DNA of 64,000 nt from Dryocosmus kuriphilus (GCA_038277395.1 CM076196.1:27120039-27184038); one strand, 5' to 3'. Numbered from the stretch's first letter, positions 1-11,843 are shown. Numbers and translations: made by a program. Notes: generated from the letters alone by a model not told the origin.

Positions 1-2591
1 TTTATACTATCTTTTTCAAAAACAGTAACTAATTTCAAAATAAATGAACCTAATTCATTAATTACATTTTTTAATTTTAAGAGACAAACTTGAAAATTAA
101 TATTATAAATAAATATTAATATTACAAGTGTTTCAAATATAATCTAAAATTATTTAAGGCTTAAGAAAGAGCCTTAAATCTGAGAGAAAAATCACATTCA
201 TTAAAATTTTTTACAAATTTTAATGGTTCTTATTAATATTATTATTATTATTATTATTATATTATTAAATAAGCTAGAAAGGACAGAGAATAAAATTCAT
301 CTATTTTAATAATATTTATTATTGTTAATTACTAATATTATTGGGACGATGGAAAAATCCCGATAAATAAAATTTCCGAAAAGGAATATTTCGGAATTTG
401 AAAATTCTCGAACTGGAAAATTCCCAACAGTTTTAATATTAATTTAATACAATTTTCAGAATTAATTGGGTTAAAATTTAATATTAATTAATATTACTTT
501 TCAGATATTAATAACATCATTTTTAAAACTTAATTTTTAATAATTTTAAAATATCAAATATAATAATAAATTTTAACTTAATTAAATTCGAAAATTTTAA
601 CTTTTATAAATATTTTGTGACACAGTTATATCAGGACTAATTACAAATATTTATAAAGATTAACATTTTCGAAATTAATTAAGTTAACATTTAATATTAT
701 ATTTAATATTTTAAAATTATTAAAAATGAAGCTTTAAACTAGGAAAGACAAAAGCGATAAAAAAAAATAACGAAATATAAAATTCCCGATATTAGAAAAT
801 TGCCGAAAAGGAAATTTACAAATTGGAAAAATCCCGACAGTTTATGATATTACCGAAATTTAAAATTCCCGAATTTAAATAATTTACAGAAATTGCTTTC
901 AATAAATATAAACTTTTGTTAAATTTAAAAAATGTTTTTAATTAATATTTATTAAATAACAATTTTCTGTCGGGAATTTTAAATTTCGGTAATATTATAA
1001 ACGGGAATTTTCCAATGTCGGGAATTTTATATTTCCTTATTCGAAAATTTAAACTTTTATAAATATTTTATGATACAATTATATCAGGACTAATTAAAAA
1101 TGTTTATAAAAATTAAAATTTTCGAAATTAATTAAGTTCACATTTAATATTATATTTAATATTTTTAAATTATTACAAATGAAGCTTTAAAAATGTTATG
1201 TTATTCATATCTAAAAATATCTGTTTAAAAAGGGATACTGAATTTTAAAATAAATGAATTTAATTAGTTAATATTTTCAATTTTAAGGAGAGAAGTTTTA
1301 CATAAATATTATAAAATAATATTAATATTAAAAATATTTTAAATACAATTTAAAATTATTTAAAGCTTTAAAAAAGCCTTTGATCTTAAGCCTGAGAGAA
1401 AAATGACTTTCGTTTTAAAATATCTTTAATAATTTTTTTATTATTATTATTATTGTTATTTAATAAAATAGAAAGGACAATGACAAAAAAATACCAAAGT
1501 ATAAAATTCCCGACATTAGAAAATTGCCGAAAAGAGAATTGACAAATTGGAAAAATCCCGACAATTTATAATATTACCAAAATTTAAAATTCCCGAATTT
1601 AAAAAATTTAAAGAAATTGCTTGTTGTTAAATTAAAAAACATTTTTTTAAATTAATATTTATTAAATAACAATTTTCTCTCAGGAATTTTAAATTTCGGT
1701 AATATTATAATCTGTGGGGAATTTTCTAGTGTCGGGAATTTTATATTTCGTTATTCGAAAGCTTTTAACTTTTATAAATAATTTTATGATACAATTATAT
1801 CAGGACTAATTAAAAATATTTAGAAAAGTTAAAATTTTGGAAATTAATTAAGTTGACATTTAATATTATATTTATTATTTTTAAATTATTAAAAATTAAG
1901 CAAATGTTATATCATTCATATCTAATAAATGAATTCAATTAATTAATTTTTTTAATTTAAAGGAAAAAATTTTTTAATAAATATTATAAAATAATATTAA
2001 TATTAAAAATATTTCAAATACAATTTAAAATTATTTAAAGCTTAAAAAGAGCCTTTAATCTTAAGCCTGAGAGAAAAATGACTTTGGTTTTAAAATATTT
2101 CTAATAATTTTTATTATTATTATTATTATTGTTATTTAATAAACTAGAAAGGACAAAAACGACAAAAAAATACCGAAATATAAAATTTCCGACATTAGAA
2201 AATTGCCAAAAAGGAAATTTACAAATTGGAAAAATCCCGTCAGTTTATAATATTACCGAAATTTAAAATTCCCGAATTTAAAAAAATTTTTTAAATTGCT
2301 TTCAATAAATATTAACTGTTGTTCAATTTAAAAAATTGATTTTAATTAATATTTATTAAACAACAATTTTCTGCCGGAAATTTTAAATTTCGGTAATATT
2401 ATAAACTGTGAGGAATTTTCTAATGTGGGGAACTTTATATTTAGGTATTTTTTTTGTCGACAATTTTACAGTGTCGAAAATTTTATTTTTTGGAGATTTT
2501 TTAGTCGTCTCAATAATATTAATAATTAATAATAATAAATATTTGTTTAATAAACTAATCTGATTTTTTTCGTCCCTTCTAGTTTTTAAAA

Positions 2592-2622
<31 letters not shown>

Positions 2623-3090
2623 CATTAAAAGAATTTTTTAATTTTAACTTAAAGTCATTTTTCTCTCAGACTTAAGATTTAACGTTTAGCGCTTTTTTAA
2701 GCGTTAAATAATTTTAAATAATATTAAAAATATTTTTAGTAATAAAATCATTTTATAATATTAGTTTTAAAGCTTGTGCCTAAGAATTGAAAAAAATTAT
2801 TTATATTAATAAAAATATTAAATAAAAAATTAATTAATATGAACAAAAATAATTTATTTTAAAATTATATATTATTTTTGAAAAATTTATTTAGCCATGA
2901 ATAACATATAATTTTTATTAATTTAAGAATATTGAATATATTATTGAATTTTGTCTCATTAACTTCGAAAAATTTTAATTTTTATGAATACTTAAAATTA
3001 ATCCCGATATAAAAAAAATTAATTTATCTTTTTACATAATTAAGATTTTTCTTTGTTAATTAATATAATTATTAATTATAATTATATTAT
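1..3090. repeat. Left arm of a large AT-rich inverted repeat
   Basis: About 3 kb of very AT-rich DNA built from repeated units. A block containing 'attagaaaattgcc' recurs near 785, 1505 and 2185, giving three tandem units of about 0.7 kb. Each unit also holds its own inverted partner ('atttcggtaatattata'), so the units can form hairpins. TTA/TAA microsatellites lie at 236-262, 1436-1460, 2110-2135 and 2590-2622. The arm matches 3845-5990 in reverse complement; for example, the block around 340-440 pairs with 5540-5645. Short ORFs here are low complexity and not believed to be genes. The family is not recognised. Confidence 0.75.
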
Positions 3091-3094
3091 TATT

Positions 3095-3560
3095 ACTATT
3101 AAATATTTCTATTCTTCCTTATTCTTTATATAGAACTTCATGAATTTACTAATCTTATTTCTAGAATTAACAGATGTAATGTAAACAATGTACAAATTTT
3201 ATCTGCAGAATCTTCATATTTGTAGAATTTACAATCTTATCTGTAGAATTTACTGATTATATTTTTAGAATTAACAGATTTAACGTAAACAATATACAAA
3301 TTTCATCTACAGCATTTAAATATTTTGTATGTAGAATTTACAGATTTTTATCTGTAGAATTGACAGATTGTATCTCTTGAATTTACAGATTTTATCTGGA
3401 AATTCAAAGGATTTATCTAGCAAAATTCTTTTGTAGAATCTGCAGAAATAATCTGTTGACCCTATTTTAGCAGATTAAAGCTTTAGATTCTACAGATTTT
3501 TTTGTAGATTCTACAGACTTTTTTTCTGCGTTTATGAAAATGAAATCCAGAAAAAAAATT
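3095..3560. repeat. Insert with repeated TCTGTAGAATT-type motifs
   Basis: This block sits at the centre of the big inverted repeat. It is dense in short motifs of the kind 'tctgtagaattyacagat' in both orientations, so it is rich in short palindromes. Similar motifs recur at about 6280-6400. It looks like a small non-autonomous repeat family, but I could not define terminal repeats or a target duplication. Confidence 0.5.
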
Positions 3561-3844
3561 TTTTAAGCAAATCCAAGATTAAAACTTAGTAATGTGGTAT
3601 TTTAAAAACAGCTTTTAAAAGAAACAGTTTTCCACTTTTTATTAGTCATATCTCTTTTGTTTTTCGATTTTTCGATGATTTTTAACAAAATTAGATGGAT
3701 CGAGCACAAAAAATCGAACTTTGATTTTTTGCAATTTTTGTAATTTTTTTTTATTACAACGAGACATTTGACATTTCGAAATAATAACTTTAACGACAAA
3801 AAGGTTAAAAAAACGTAGTGGTTTCTGCATCAAAATTATCGCTG
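3561..3844. other. AT-rich spacer, no gene seen
   Basis: No supported coding sequence. The text is AT-rich with T and A runs. The short minus-strand reading frames are leucine/lysine-rich and read like translated AT-rich DNA. Confidence 0.5.
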
Positions 3845-5990
3845 AATTAAGTACGTATTATATTAATAATTATATTAATTAATAAGGAAAAATTTTAATT
3901 ATGTAAAAAGATGACCTAATTTTTTTGTATTTGGATTAATTAAAAATATTTCTAAAAGTTAAATATTTTCGAAACTAATGACTCAAAATTCAATAATATA
4001 TTCAATATTCTTAAATTATAATTTTTAATAATTATTAAAAATTATATGTTATTCATGACTAAATAACTTTTTCAAAAATAATATCTAATTTTAAAATAAA
4101 ATAATTTAATTTATAATAATTAACTTTTTATTTAATATTTTTATTAACATAAATATTTTTTTTATTTTAAAGGACAAAATTTAAAAGTAATATTATAAAA
4201 CATTTTTAATATTAAAAATATTTCAAACATAATTAAAAATTACTGAAGGCTTAAGAAAAAGCCTTAAATCTTAAATCTTAAACTTTTAAAAGAAAAATAA
4301 CTTTTACTTTAAAATTAAAAAAAAAGACAAAGATTATTATTATTAAAATGATCATTTATTACTAAAAAATATATTTATTAGAATTAATTATAATGGTTAT
4401 TTATAATAGTTTATAAGGAAGAGCTTGAATAATATAAAAAGATAAAGTAAGTTTTTTTTCCTTTTGTATCAGGATTAATTACAAATATTTATAAAAATTA
4501 AAATTTTCAAAATTAATTGATCTAAAGTTCAATATTATATTTATTATTTTGAAATTATTCAAAACAAAATTTAAAAAATTATTCGCTATTCATATTCAAA
4601 AAATTATTTAAAAAAAATATATCTGGTTTTAAAATAATTGTTTATAAACAAATATTTATTAATACTAATCATTAATATCAATGAAACGGCTGAAAAATAC
4701 AAAAAATAAAATTTACAACACTGTAAAATTGCTGACAAAAAAAAATACCCAAGTATAAAATTTCCGACCGAAAATTGTTTATTTAATAAATATTAATTAG
4801 AAGAAATTAAAATTTATTTTAATTTCGGTAATATTATAAAATGTCGGCATTTTTTCAATTTGAAAATTTTCTTTTCGGTAATTTTCTAATGTCTGGAATT
4901 TTATATTTCGGTATTTTTTTGTCATTTTTGTCCTTTCTAGTTTATTAAATAATAGTAATAATAATAATAACAGTAATAATAATAGTAATAATTTAAAGTT
5001 TAAATTAAATTTTAAAATGAAAGTCATTTTTCACTCAAGCTTAAGATTAAAAGCTTTAAATAATTTTAAATTATATCAAAAATATGTTTAGTATTAATAT
5101 TATTTTATAATAATTATTTAAAAGTTTGTTCCTTGAAATTAAAATAATTAGCTAATTAATTATTTAAATTTATTTATTTTAAAATTGGATGTTATTTTTT
5201 AAAAAGATATCCTTAGATATAAATAATATATCATTTTTGAAGCTTAATTTTTAATAATTTAAAAATATTCAATAAAATATTAAATTTTAACTCAATTACT
5301 TTCGAAAATTTTAATTTTTATAAATAGTTTTAGTTAGTCCTGATACAACTGTATTATTAAATATTTATAAAAGTTAAAATTTTCAAATTTAAGTGAGTTA
5401 AAATTTTAATATTATATTTAATATTTTTAAATTATTAAAAATTAAGTTTTAAAAATGATATTCATATCTAATAATTAATAGTAATTAGTATTAAATTTTA
5501 ACGCAATAAATTTGGAAAATTTTCTTAAATTAATAAAAAAATTGTCAGGAGTTTTCCAGTTTCAGAATTTTCAAATTCCGAAATTTTCCTTTTCAATTTC
5601 CTAATATAGGGAATTTTATTTTTCGGCATTTTTCCATCGTCCCAATAATATTAATAATTAACAATAATAAATGTTATTTAAATAGATAGATTCTATTTTC
5701 TGTCCTTTTTGGTTTATTTAATAATAATAATAATGATAATAATAATAATAAACATTGATATTTAAAAAAAGAATAATGGAAGTAATTTTTCTCTCAGGCT
5801 TAAGATTTAAGATATAAGGCTTCTTCTTAAGCCTTAAATAACTTTAAAATATATTTGAAACATTCGTAATATTAATATTAATTTATAATAATAATTTCCA
5901 AGGTATCCCTTAAAATTAAAAAATATAATGAATGAATGAATTAGTATAATTCTTAACAATACTTATATAAAAGGAATAAAATTATTTTAC
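3845..5990. repeat. Right arm of the large inverted repeat
   Basis: Reverse complement counterpart of 1-3090, but shorter (about 2.1 kb) because the left arm carries extra copies of the 0.7 kb unit. The outer block containing 'ccatcgtcccaataatatt' (about 5632-5650) pairs with the block near 335-355. The inner edge, about 3860-3950, pairs with 3000-3090. A TAA microsatellite lies at about 5718-5750. No gene is supported. Confidence 0.7.
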
Positions 5991-6402
5991 CTTTTTATAT
6001 AACTAAAATTTATCCTTATATTAATTAATATAATCAACTTTACAGTTAATTATAATTATTTTATTATTGTTAAGAATAAGTCATAATGAAAAATTCATTA
6101 ATGACTAAATGAATTGTTAAATGAAAAATGATTAAAATCGAGTTCAATATTTTTCCACTAATAAGAATTGCAATGCATATTTCTAAAACAAATAGCTATC
6201 CTATTCAAAACAATTAAAATTCTGCAATACATGTGTGCATTTTAAATCATTTTACTTGGAAGCTTCTTACCGGGTATTGGAAACAGATGGAAATCTGTAA
6301 AATTTACAGCTTTATTCTGTATAATGAATAAATATTCAATGCTTAGAATCAACAGATTTTGTAAGTTGCAAATATAACGGATTATTTCTGCGACGTTAGA
6401 AG
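5991..6402. other. Unassigned spacer with a TCTGTAAAATTTACAG-like stretch
   Basis: No coding signal. The part from about 6275 to 6400 carries the 'aatctgtaaaatttacag' type motif also seen in 3095-3560, so it is probably a fragment of the same small repeat. The rest is unassigned. Confidence 0.4.
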
Positions 6403-6589
6403 ATGACTAACAGAAACTTCTCTTCTATATTTGGCGCCCAACGAAAATTCCCACACAATATCCTGAATCCTCTTCCAAGATGCCGGGTGGTGTTTTGTTT
6501 TTGCCGTGTACCATGTACTACGTCACAAGTTGTAACATTAGCAGATTTTGTCTGCTATTGGAACATATTTTACCTTCATTTTACATTCA

Positions 6590-7997
6590 TTCTTTCCAGT
6601 TTTCTCAACCACAGCACCACCTCTACCTTTTCCTTCTCATTCCAGATCTTTCCCATTGTCATGCACCCTCCTTCCACTTTTTCACAATCTTCTAACCAAT
6701 GCTTAAAAGTTGCTCTACCTTTCTCACATATGCATTTTCTATCTTCTTTTTTCACCCAGTACTTGTTCCACTCCTCCGTGTTTCCACACCTTACTCTCCA
6801 GATATTTTGCTATACCATCTACTTTTATGCAAACATACTTTTCATGATATTTTGCTTCTTTTATTTTATTTTCAATTACTTGCTTTAATACTTCCGTATC
6901 TCTATTTATCAAACCTTGTTGCACTTTCATTCCCTTTTCGTGTTCTTTCCTCACTAATTCCCTTGACCAACCATTCCTATTTAAGTATCTTTCTCTATCT
7001 TCCAGTCCCTTTCTGCCCCCTAATCCCAATTCCCTCTCCTCTAAGCATGCCTTAACTATTAATCTTCCATTGCTTTCTAAGGCTTTCTCTTCAAACTTAC
7101 ATGCTCTATTCCCTGCTCTTATTTTAATTTTCTCTCTATCTACCTCTTTCAATACTATACACCACGGCGTGCTTCTGTCTAGAACCAGCGTCCATCTAAT
7201 AAATTTTTCATGATGTCTTTCCACTTCCTCGTGTTCCCTCCATCCCCAAATTTCCACTCCATACAATAAAACGCTCATCACTAACGCCTCATACATTCTC
7301 ATTCTTCTCTTGAAACCATCCCTAAATAATTTTTCTCCTATTCCCCACAACCTTTTCATGACTATCGTTGCTCTTTTTACTCTTCCCTTCACATGCTCTC
7401 TAATGTTCCCATTTTTCTTAAACAAAAATCCTAAATAAACAAATTCTTTTACTTCTTCCACCTTTTCTCCTCTCCATTGTCATTCATCACTATTTTTATT
7501 TTTACCCCCACCTTTCTTGAAAACCATTACCTTCGACTTATTTACATTTAGTATCAGTTTCTTTTCTCTCAGATATCTCTCTAATCTTTTCATCATTTTC
7601 CTCAGAACCTCCAGCTCCTTCGCTAGTAACACAATATCATCTGCGTATGCGAGAGAACAAAATATTTTCCTCCCTACCACCAATCCCCCTTCTAATCCTT
7701 TCTTGAATTCCTCTTCCATGTCCGCTATGAACACTGCAAATAGCAGTGGGCTCTTCAGGTAGCCCTGTCTTAACCCTAGCTCTGTCCAGAACTTTGCTGA
7801 TGTTTCTTTCCCCACTCTAACCCTCTCCCTGGTTTCCTTGTAAATTTCCCTTACCTTTTCTATTAAATTATCGTTTATTCCTTGTTTCTTCATTATCTCC
7901 CACAATTTTTTCCTGACGCGGCCTTTAAATCCATGAAAAACGAACATATCTTTCCACCTTTTCTTTCCGTCTCTTTCTCTACTATATGTTGTAGTAT
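6590..7997 (-). pseudogene. LINE-A ORF2, C-terminal half (RT palm to zinc knuckle)
   Basis: Reverse transcriptase of LINE-A, which would copy element RNA into DNA at the target site. Reading from 7,997 downward, it has an RT A-box remnant ('FFMDLKAA', with the catalytic Asp-containing region frame-shifted near 7,920), 'GLRQG' (motif B), the YADD box at about 7,650 ('LAYADDIVLLA'), and a thumb-like region. The post-RT domain occupies 7,461-6,739. A CxC...H...C zinc knuckle ('CICEKGRATFKHW') lies at about 6,735-6,690 in a different frame. Breaks occur near 7,930, 7,470 and 6,740. The N-terminal RT part is across the insertion, at 11,844-12,240. Confidence 0.85.
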
Positions 7998-8034
7998 ATC
8001 TCTCTATATTATAAAAAGATCTTGCCGCCGCCGC

Positions 8035-8225
8035 CGCTTTGTCAGGAATCCAGCTCCCTTCCCCTCACCCCCTTCTCCCTTCCCCTCTCGCCCTTATCCC
8101 GTCCCCTCACCCCCTTCCCCTCTCGCCATTCTCTCTTCCCCTCACCCCCTTCCTCTTCCCCTCTCGCCCTTCTCTCTTCTCCTCACCCCCTTCTCCCTTT
8201 TTCCTTATTATCCCCTTTGACCTGT
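8035..8225. repeat. CT-rich low-complexity tandem repeat
   Basis: Repeats of a roughly 17-35 base theme ('cccttcccctctcgccctt', 'cccctcaccccctt') preceded by a short GCC run at 8,021-8,036. The open frames read from it on both strands are low complexity (P/S/L or R/G/E) and not genes. Confidence 0.8.
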
Positions 8226-8370
8226 GACCATTGACTTTGGACCTATTTGACCCGCTTGGGCACATGACCCCGTGAAAAAAAAACACCCTCACCACTATGT
8301 ATGTGACAAAAGTTGATCCACCTTGACTATATTTAACGTGATCTATCTATTATCCTTAAATTGATTTGGT

Positions 8371-8520
8371 TTTTGGTTTTTAGCCAATTTCAATGAAATT
8401 AGATCGTGAATTTAATAAATGACGTAATTTCAATGAAATTGTTTCCGAGATGCACTACGTGGAAGTAACCAATATTGCATTTCAAACTGTAAACAAATTG
8501 TATTAATTGGTTTATACATG
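8371..8520. repeat. Left TIR of the 8.4-11.8 kb element
   Basis: It contains 'gccaatttcaatgaaatt' and a core at about 8,450-8,485 ('agatgcactacgtggaagta'). Both recur inverted at the right end (11,440-11,500 and around 11,640-11,780), in the same order from outside to inside. Confidence 0.75.
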
Positions 8521-8587
8521 TACCTAAAAATTACGGTATTATTATTATTATATATATTATATATAAAATTATTATAATATTGAAATT

Positions 8588-9783
8588 TTAACTGGAATTT
8601 TCACTATGGCGGCAAAGAAGTTGTCCTCCTAAAAGTAAAAGGCTTAAATCCATTGATTCTTCCTGGAGAATAGTAATATGACTGGAATTTTGAACATTAA
8701 TACCAATGCTGGAATTGTCTAAAAAAAATATATATATTATATATATTAGTGATATATAAATTTTTTTTTTAAGTTTAATTTTAAAATTATTTACCATTAT
8801 CATATAGACTTCCAAGAATTTCAATTTTTTGTCCTTGAATTATATTAAAATTTGGTGTCACATTAAAAATATTAACTATTAATTTATACTTTCCATTTGT
8901 GATACTGCTTAAATATTGATTCGCTTTTTTATGCTCAGGAATAAATTCATCTCTCAAAAAACCTTCAATTTCTATGTATAAAATTTAGGTATATAAAGAG
9001 AATTTTAATTTAATCAATTAGTAATTCGTTAATTAATCAATTTACTTATAAGTCCTGAACTTTGAAGAATAATTTTCTTTTCAAATTTAATTTTTTTAAC
9101 TTCTCCTTGATTTTGTTCGATATTAAAAAATCCAATGTTCGTTATTTTTGAATTATTTGTTAACAGTAATTCATAATGAAGATTTCCGTTATTATAATTC
9201 GAACTTGGTTTTGCCGTCATATTTTGAATTAAAAGTTTCTAAAATATGAAAACATAGACTTAATTTTTTAAGGGTTAAAAACTAAGTTTTTTTTAGGTCT
9301 TAAAATTTTAAGGTCTTTTGAAGGTTAAGACTGTAGATTTAAAAAGGGTGAAAATTTAGAAAGAAAACCTGAATCTGAAATATTGAAACTATTTTTCTTT
9401 CTATTTAAAAAAATGTTTTTTTTTTAAATAGTATGAATGCAGTGTAAAAATTGGTAAAGCTTACTTGATTCTCATTAATTTTCGTTGAAAACTCAGAAGC
9501 ATTTTTATTCCAAGATAAGCAGGATATACGACAATCATCATTATTATTTAAAATAAATTTAAATAATTCGTATTCCTTTCCGTCTTTGGATAATATGTTT
9601 TCAGGTGGTTGTATATGTTCTACATATGCAACTACTGACCTATATATTATAAATATTTAAAAAAATATATACATGAAATATGAAATATAAGTATACTTAC
9701 ACAAATTTATCTCCGATGTGAATTTTTTCTTTTAAAAAATGTGTTGTTGTGAAAGGAAGATCAGGGTTAGGATTGGATTTCAT
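8588..9783 (-). CDS. Five-exon gene, OB-fold (RPA-like) protein by inference
   Basis: Joining complement 9701-9783, 9465-9639, 9046-9238, 8795-8971 and 8588-8718 gives one uninterrupted 252-residue frame. All four introns begin GT and end AG, and their phases match, so I consider the gene model real. The start is uncertain: the frame is open upstream to about 9,868. Residues about 28-125 show an OB-fold-like pattern ('GKEYELFKFIL', then 'CRISCLSWN', then 'GNLHYELLL'). This resembles the ssDNA-binding folds of RPA70-like proteins, with a weaker second pattern around 'GQKIEILGSLYD' (residues about 195-206). Function is inferred from pattern only. The protein is N/K/I-rich like its AT-rich surroundings. 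It lies inside the TIR pair, so it is probably element-borne. Confidence 0.6.
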
Positions 9784-9879
9784 CTTTTTATTTTGATTTG
9801 AATTATTTTTGTAATCATTTTCAGCGTTTTTTTCGAATATTGGCCATTTTTTCACTTTAAATTTATGCACTTATTTGTA

Positions 9880-10540
9880 AAAAAAGATATGACGTAAAGA
9901 TTTTAAATTAGACGTAATGTCCCCTATTGGAAATTCCTATATAGGTTCCCGTATAGGATCCTACGTAGAATCCTATATAGAATCCTATAATAATAATAAT
10001 CCTAATTTATACAATATTAATTTTATACTTACTTGACTATTTTTTCTCTATAATATCATAAAAAAAATTAAAATTTTCTCATAAAAAATTTGTTGTTTAT
10101 AAAAGGAAGTTCAGGGTTATGACAGAATTTTATAATAATATCTTATTTCATAAACAATTTTTTGTTTATAAAAGGAAGATCAGGGTTATGATAATCTTCT
10201 TTTGATTATCATTTTCATCATTTCATCAATCACTTATTTCATTCAATTTCACTTATTAAATAACATATCAATTGTTCTAAATATGTAAAAAATATTACTA
10301 TAAAATTTGATAAATCAAAACTGACAAATTTAAATGTATCGAAATTCAGATTGAAGAGAATTTCAGATCATATCATAAACGTTCGTTTGTGTTTTTTTTT
10401 TAATATGAATTTTCTCTTCAAGCTGAACTTTGATACATTTTTGATTTATCAAATTTATCAATTTAGAATTAGACGTAAATTCTCCCTAAAATTAAAATCT
10501 TTACGTCATATTTAAAATCTTTTTTACTTTAGCAAATTCA
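9880..10540. repeat. Nested inverted repeat and decayed copies of exon 1
   Basis: Blocks with 'gacgtaaagattttaa' (about 9,893) and its reverse complement (about 10,490-10,507) face each other. A second hairpin spans about 10,310-10,460, with arms centred near 10,388. Between them, 10,085-10,130 and 10,140-10,200 each encode on the minus strand a 'NPDLPF'-like peptide. This matches exon 1 of the neighbouring spliced gene ('NPNPDLPF'), so exon 1 has been duplicated at least twice. A short 'cctatatag'-type repeat lies at 9,930-9,985. Confidence 0.6.
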
Positions 10541-10803
10541 TTATAAATCAATCTGATTCATTCCGGAATTTGTATCCAAATCGAAGGAAGTTTTCAATCT
10601 AAATTAATCTGAAACTCACTCAAAATCAATCCGAATTAATCCAATCAATCTGAATTTAATAGATTAATTTATTTGATTAATATTACTTATATTACTTAAA
10701 TTAATCAATTGATTAATTTAAAAGTTTTTTTAATTTAAAAGTTTTTTTTTAAATTTAGTTTATTTAATGAAAGATCGGATAAATTCTAATTAATTCGGAT
10801 TAG

Positions 10804-10835
10804 CGGGTTCATTCGGATTCAGTCGAATGAACCCG
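10804..10835. repeat. Perfect 12-bp hairpin
   Basis: 'cgggttcattcg', an 8-base loop, then the exact reverse complement. It lies in a stretch (10,560-10,850) containing many short 'ttaatccgaatta'-like blocks in both orientations. It may be a terminator-like or recognition structure of the element; the role is unknown. Confidence 0.7.
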
Positions 10836-11003
10836 ATTTATTAAATGTTCGCATAGATTTTTAATAGACTTTGGATTAAGGCTGTTGCAGCACCTTAATC
10901 AATTAATAATATTACCAACTTTCTTTGGTAATATTATTATTATTCGGTAGTATTATATTATTATGCATTGAATTTTTTCTATAGAAAATGAAAGTTTGAA
11001 AAT

Positions 11004-11246
11004 TTGAAGGATCGAAATCAACAGGTTTTATCAGAATCAAGTTTTATGAGAAATAATAAGGTTATTAAAAGATTTTTTAAAATGAATAAAGAAGTAAGTA
11101 TAAAAATTATAGGAGATGGCAACTGTTTGTTCCGCTCATTTTCTTTTTTTTTATATAATGACCAAGAGCAACATAGACAAGTTAGATTAAAAATTATTTC
11201 ATTTATAATTCAAAATTGGTCTTCGTGTGGACCGTTTATTATGTAG
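11004..11246 (+). pseudogene. OTU-like cysteine protease fragment
   Basis: An 80-residue frame with 'GDGNCLFRSFS' at residues about 37-47. This is the catalytic Asp/Cys block of OTU-family deubiquitinases (D-G-N-C), and is followed by a helix with 'RQVRLKIISFI', as in that family. The frame stops after 80 residues, well short of the usual OTU domain of about 120 or more, and the catalytic His region is not visible. It is therefore probably truncated, or one exon of a longer gene. A 'ttttttctatag' acceptor-like site lies just upstream (about 10,974-10,985), and AATAAA-like signals at about 11,326. It lies inside the TIR-bounded insertion, on the strand opposite the spliced gene. Confidence 0.6.
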
Positions 11247-11399
11247 CTCTATCCAGATGTAAAAATCCTGATAAATTGTTTATTGAGAATAAATCAGAAG
11301 ATGATACAAAATATATATAATATTAAATAAAGTTTCTGTTTATTAAATTTTAATAAACAGAACTTTTTTAAAACTTTTTCCTCAGTGTATAAAATATAT

Positions 11400-11790
11400 A
11401 ATATATGAACAATTTAATATAATTTTTGTTACAGATTTTTGAGATGCAATATTGATTACTTCCACGTAGTGCATCTTGGTACCGATTTCATTGAATTTTA
11501 AGTGAATTGTAAAATATAATGATCACTCATAAATATAGTGATAATGAAAGATATTAAATAAATATAAAATTAAATATATTATAAAATATATAATTAATAT
11601 ATTAATTAATATATTATATAGTATAATATATTAATTAAATTATAAAATATACATTCAATGAAATTGGCAAAAAGTCAATAAAATATATAATTAATATATT
11701 AATTAATATATTATATAATATAATATATTAATTAAAATATAAAATATACATTCAATGAAATTGGCAAAAAATCAATAAATTAGATAATAA
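11400..11790. repeat. Right TIR with an internal ~98-bp tandem duplication
   Basis: The inverted core at 11,440-11,500 matches the left TIR. Outside it, a roughly 98-bp AT unit containing 'tcaatgaaattggcaaaaa' is present twice in tandem (about 11,580-11,676 and 11,677-11,775), so this TIR is longer than the left one. No coding potential. Confidence 0.7.
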
Positions 11791-11843
11791 TATAAAAATT
11801 AGAAATTCATCAAAATTCATCAAAATTCTGTCAGAATGGGGGG

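Larger units (their letters stand above)
7998..11843. mobile_element. Insertion element splitting LINE-A; TIR-bounded, carries OB-fold-like and OTU-like genes
   Basis: The interval is defined by the two ends of the broken LINE-A RT. Within it, long imperfect inverted repeats face each other (8,371-8,520 and about 11,400-11,790). Between them are a five-exon minus-strand gene with an open frame and a plus-strand OTU-like fragment. No transposase is recognisable, so the element may be non-autonomous, or the unrecognised gene may be part of its machinery. Outside the left TIR, 7,998-8,370 holds a CT-rich repeat, so the insertion may itself be compound. A target duplication is not clear. OTU and RPA-like genes are known passengers of some Helitron-group elements, but I see no Rep/helicase here. 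Confidence 0.6.

Noticed and set aside
4797..5027. Minus-strand ORF with a poly-leucine run
   Set aside because: Translation of a TAA/TTA microsatellite inside the inverted-repeat arm.
6403..7055. Plus-strand ORFs of 161, 71 and 118 residues
   Set aside because: They are antisense to the LINE-A ORF2 C-terminal region and read as F/S/L/P-rich shadows of a purine-rich gene.
8022..8295. ORFs on both strands in the CT-rich repeat
   Set aside because: Open only because the sequence is a short tandem repeat; the peptides are low complexity.
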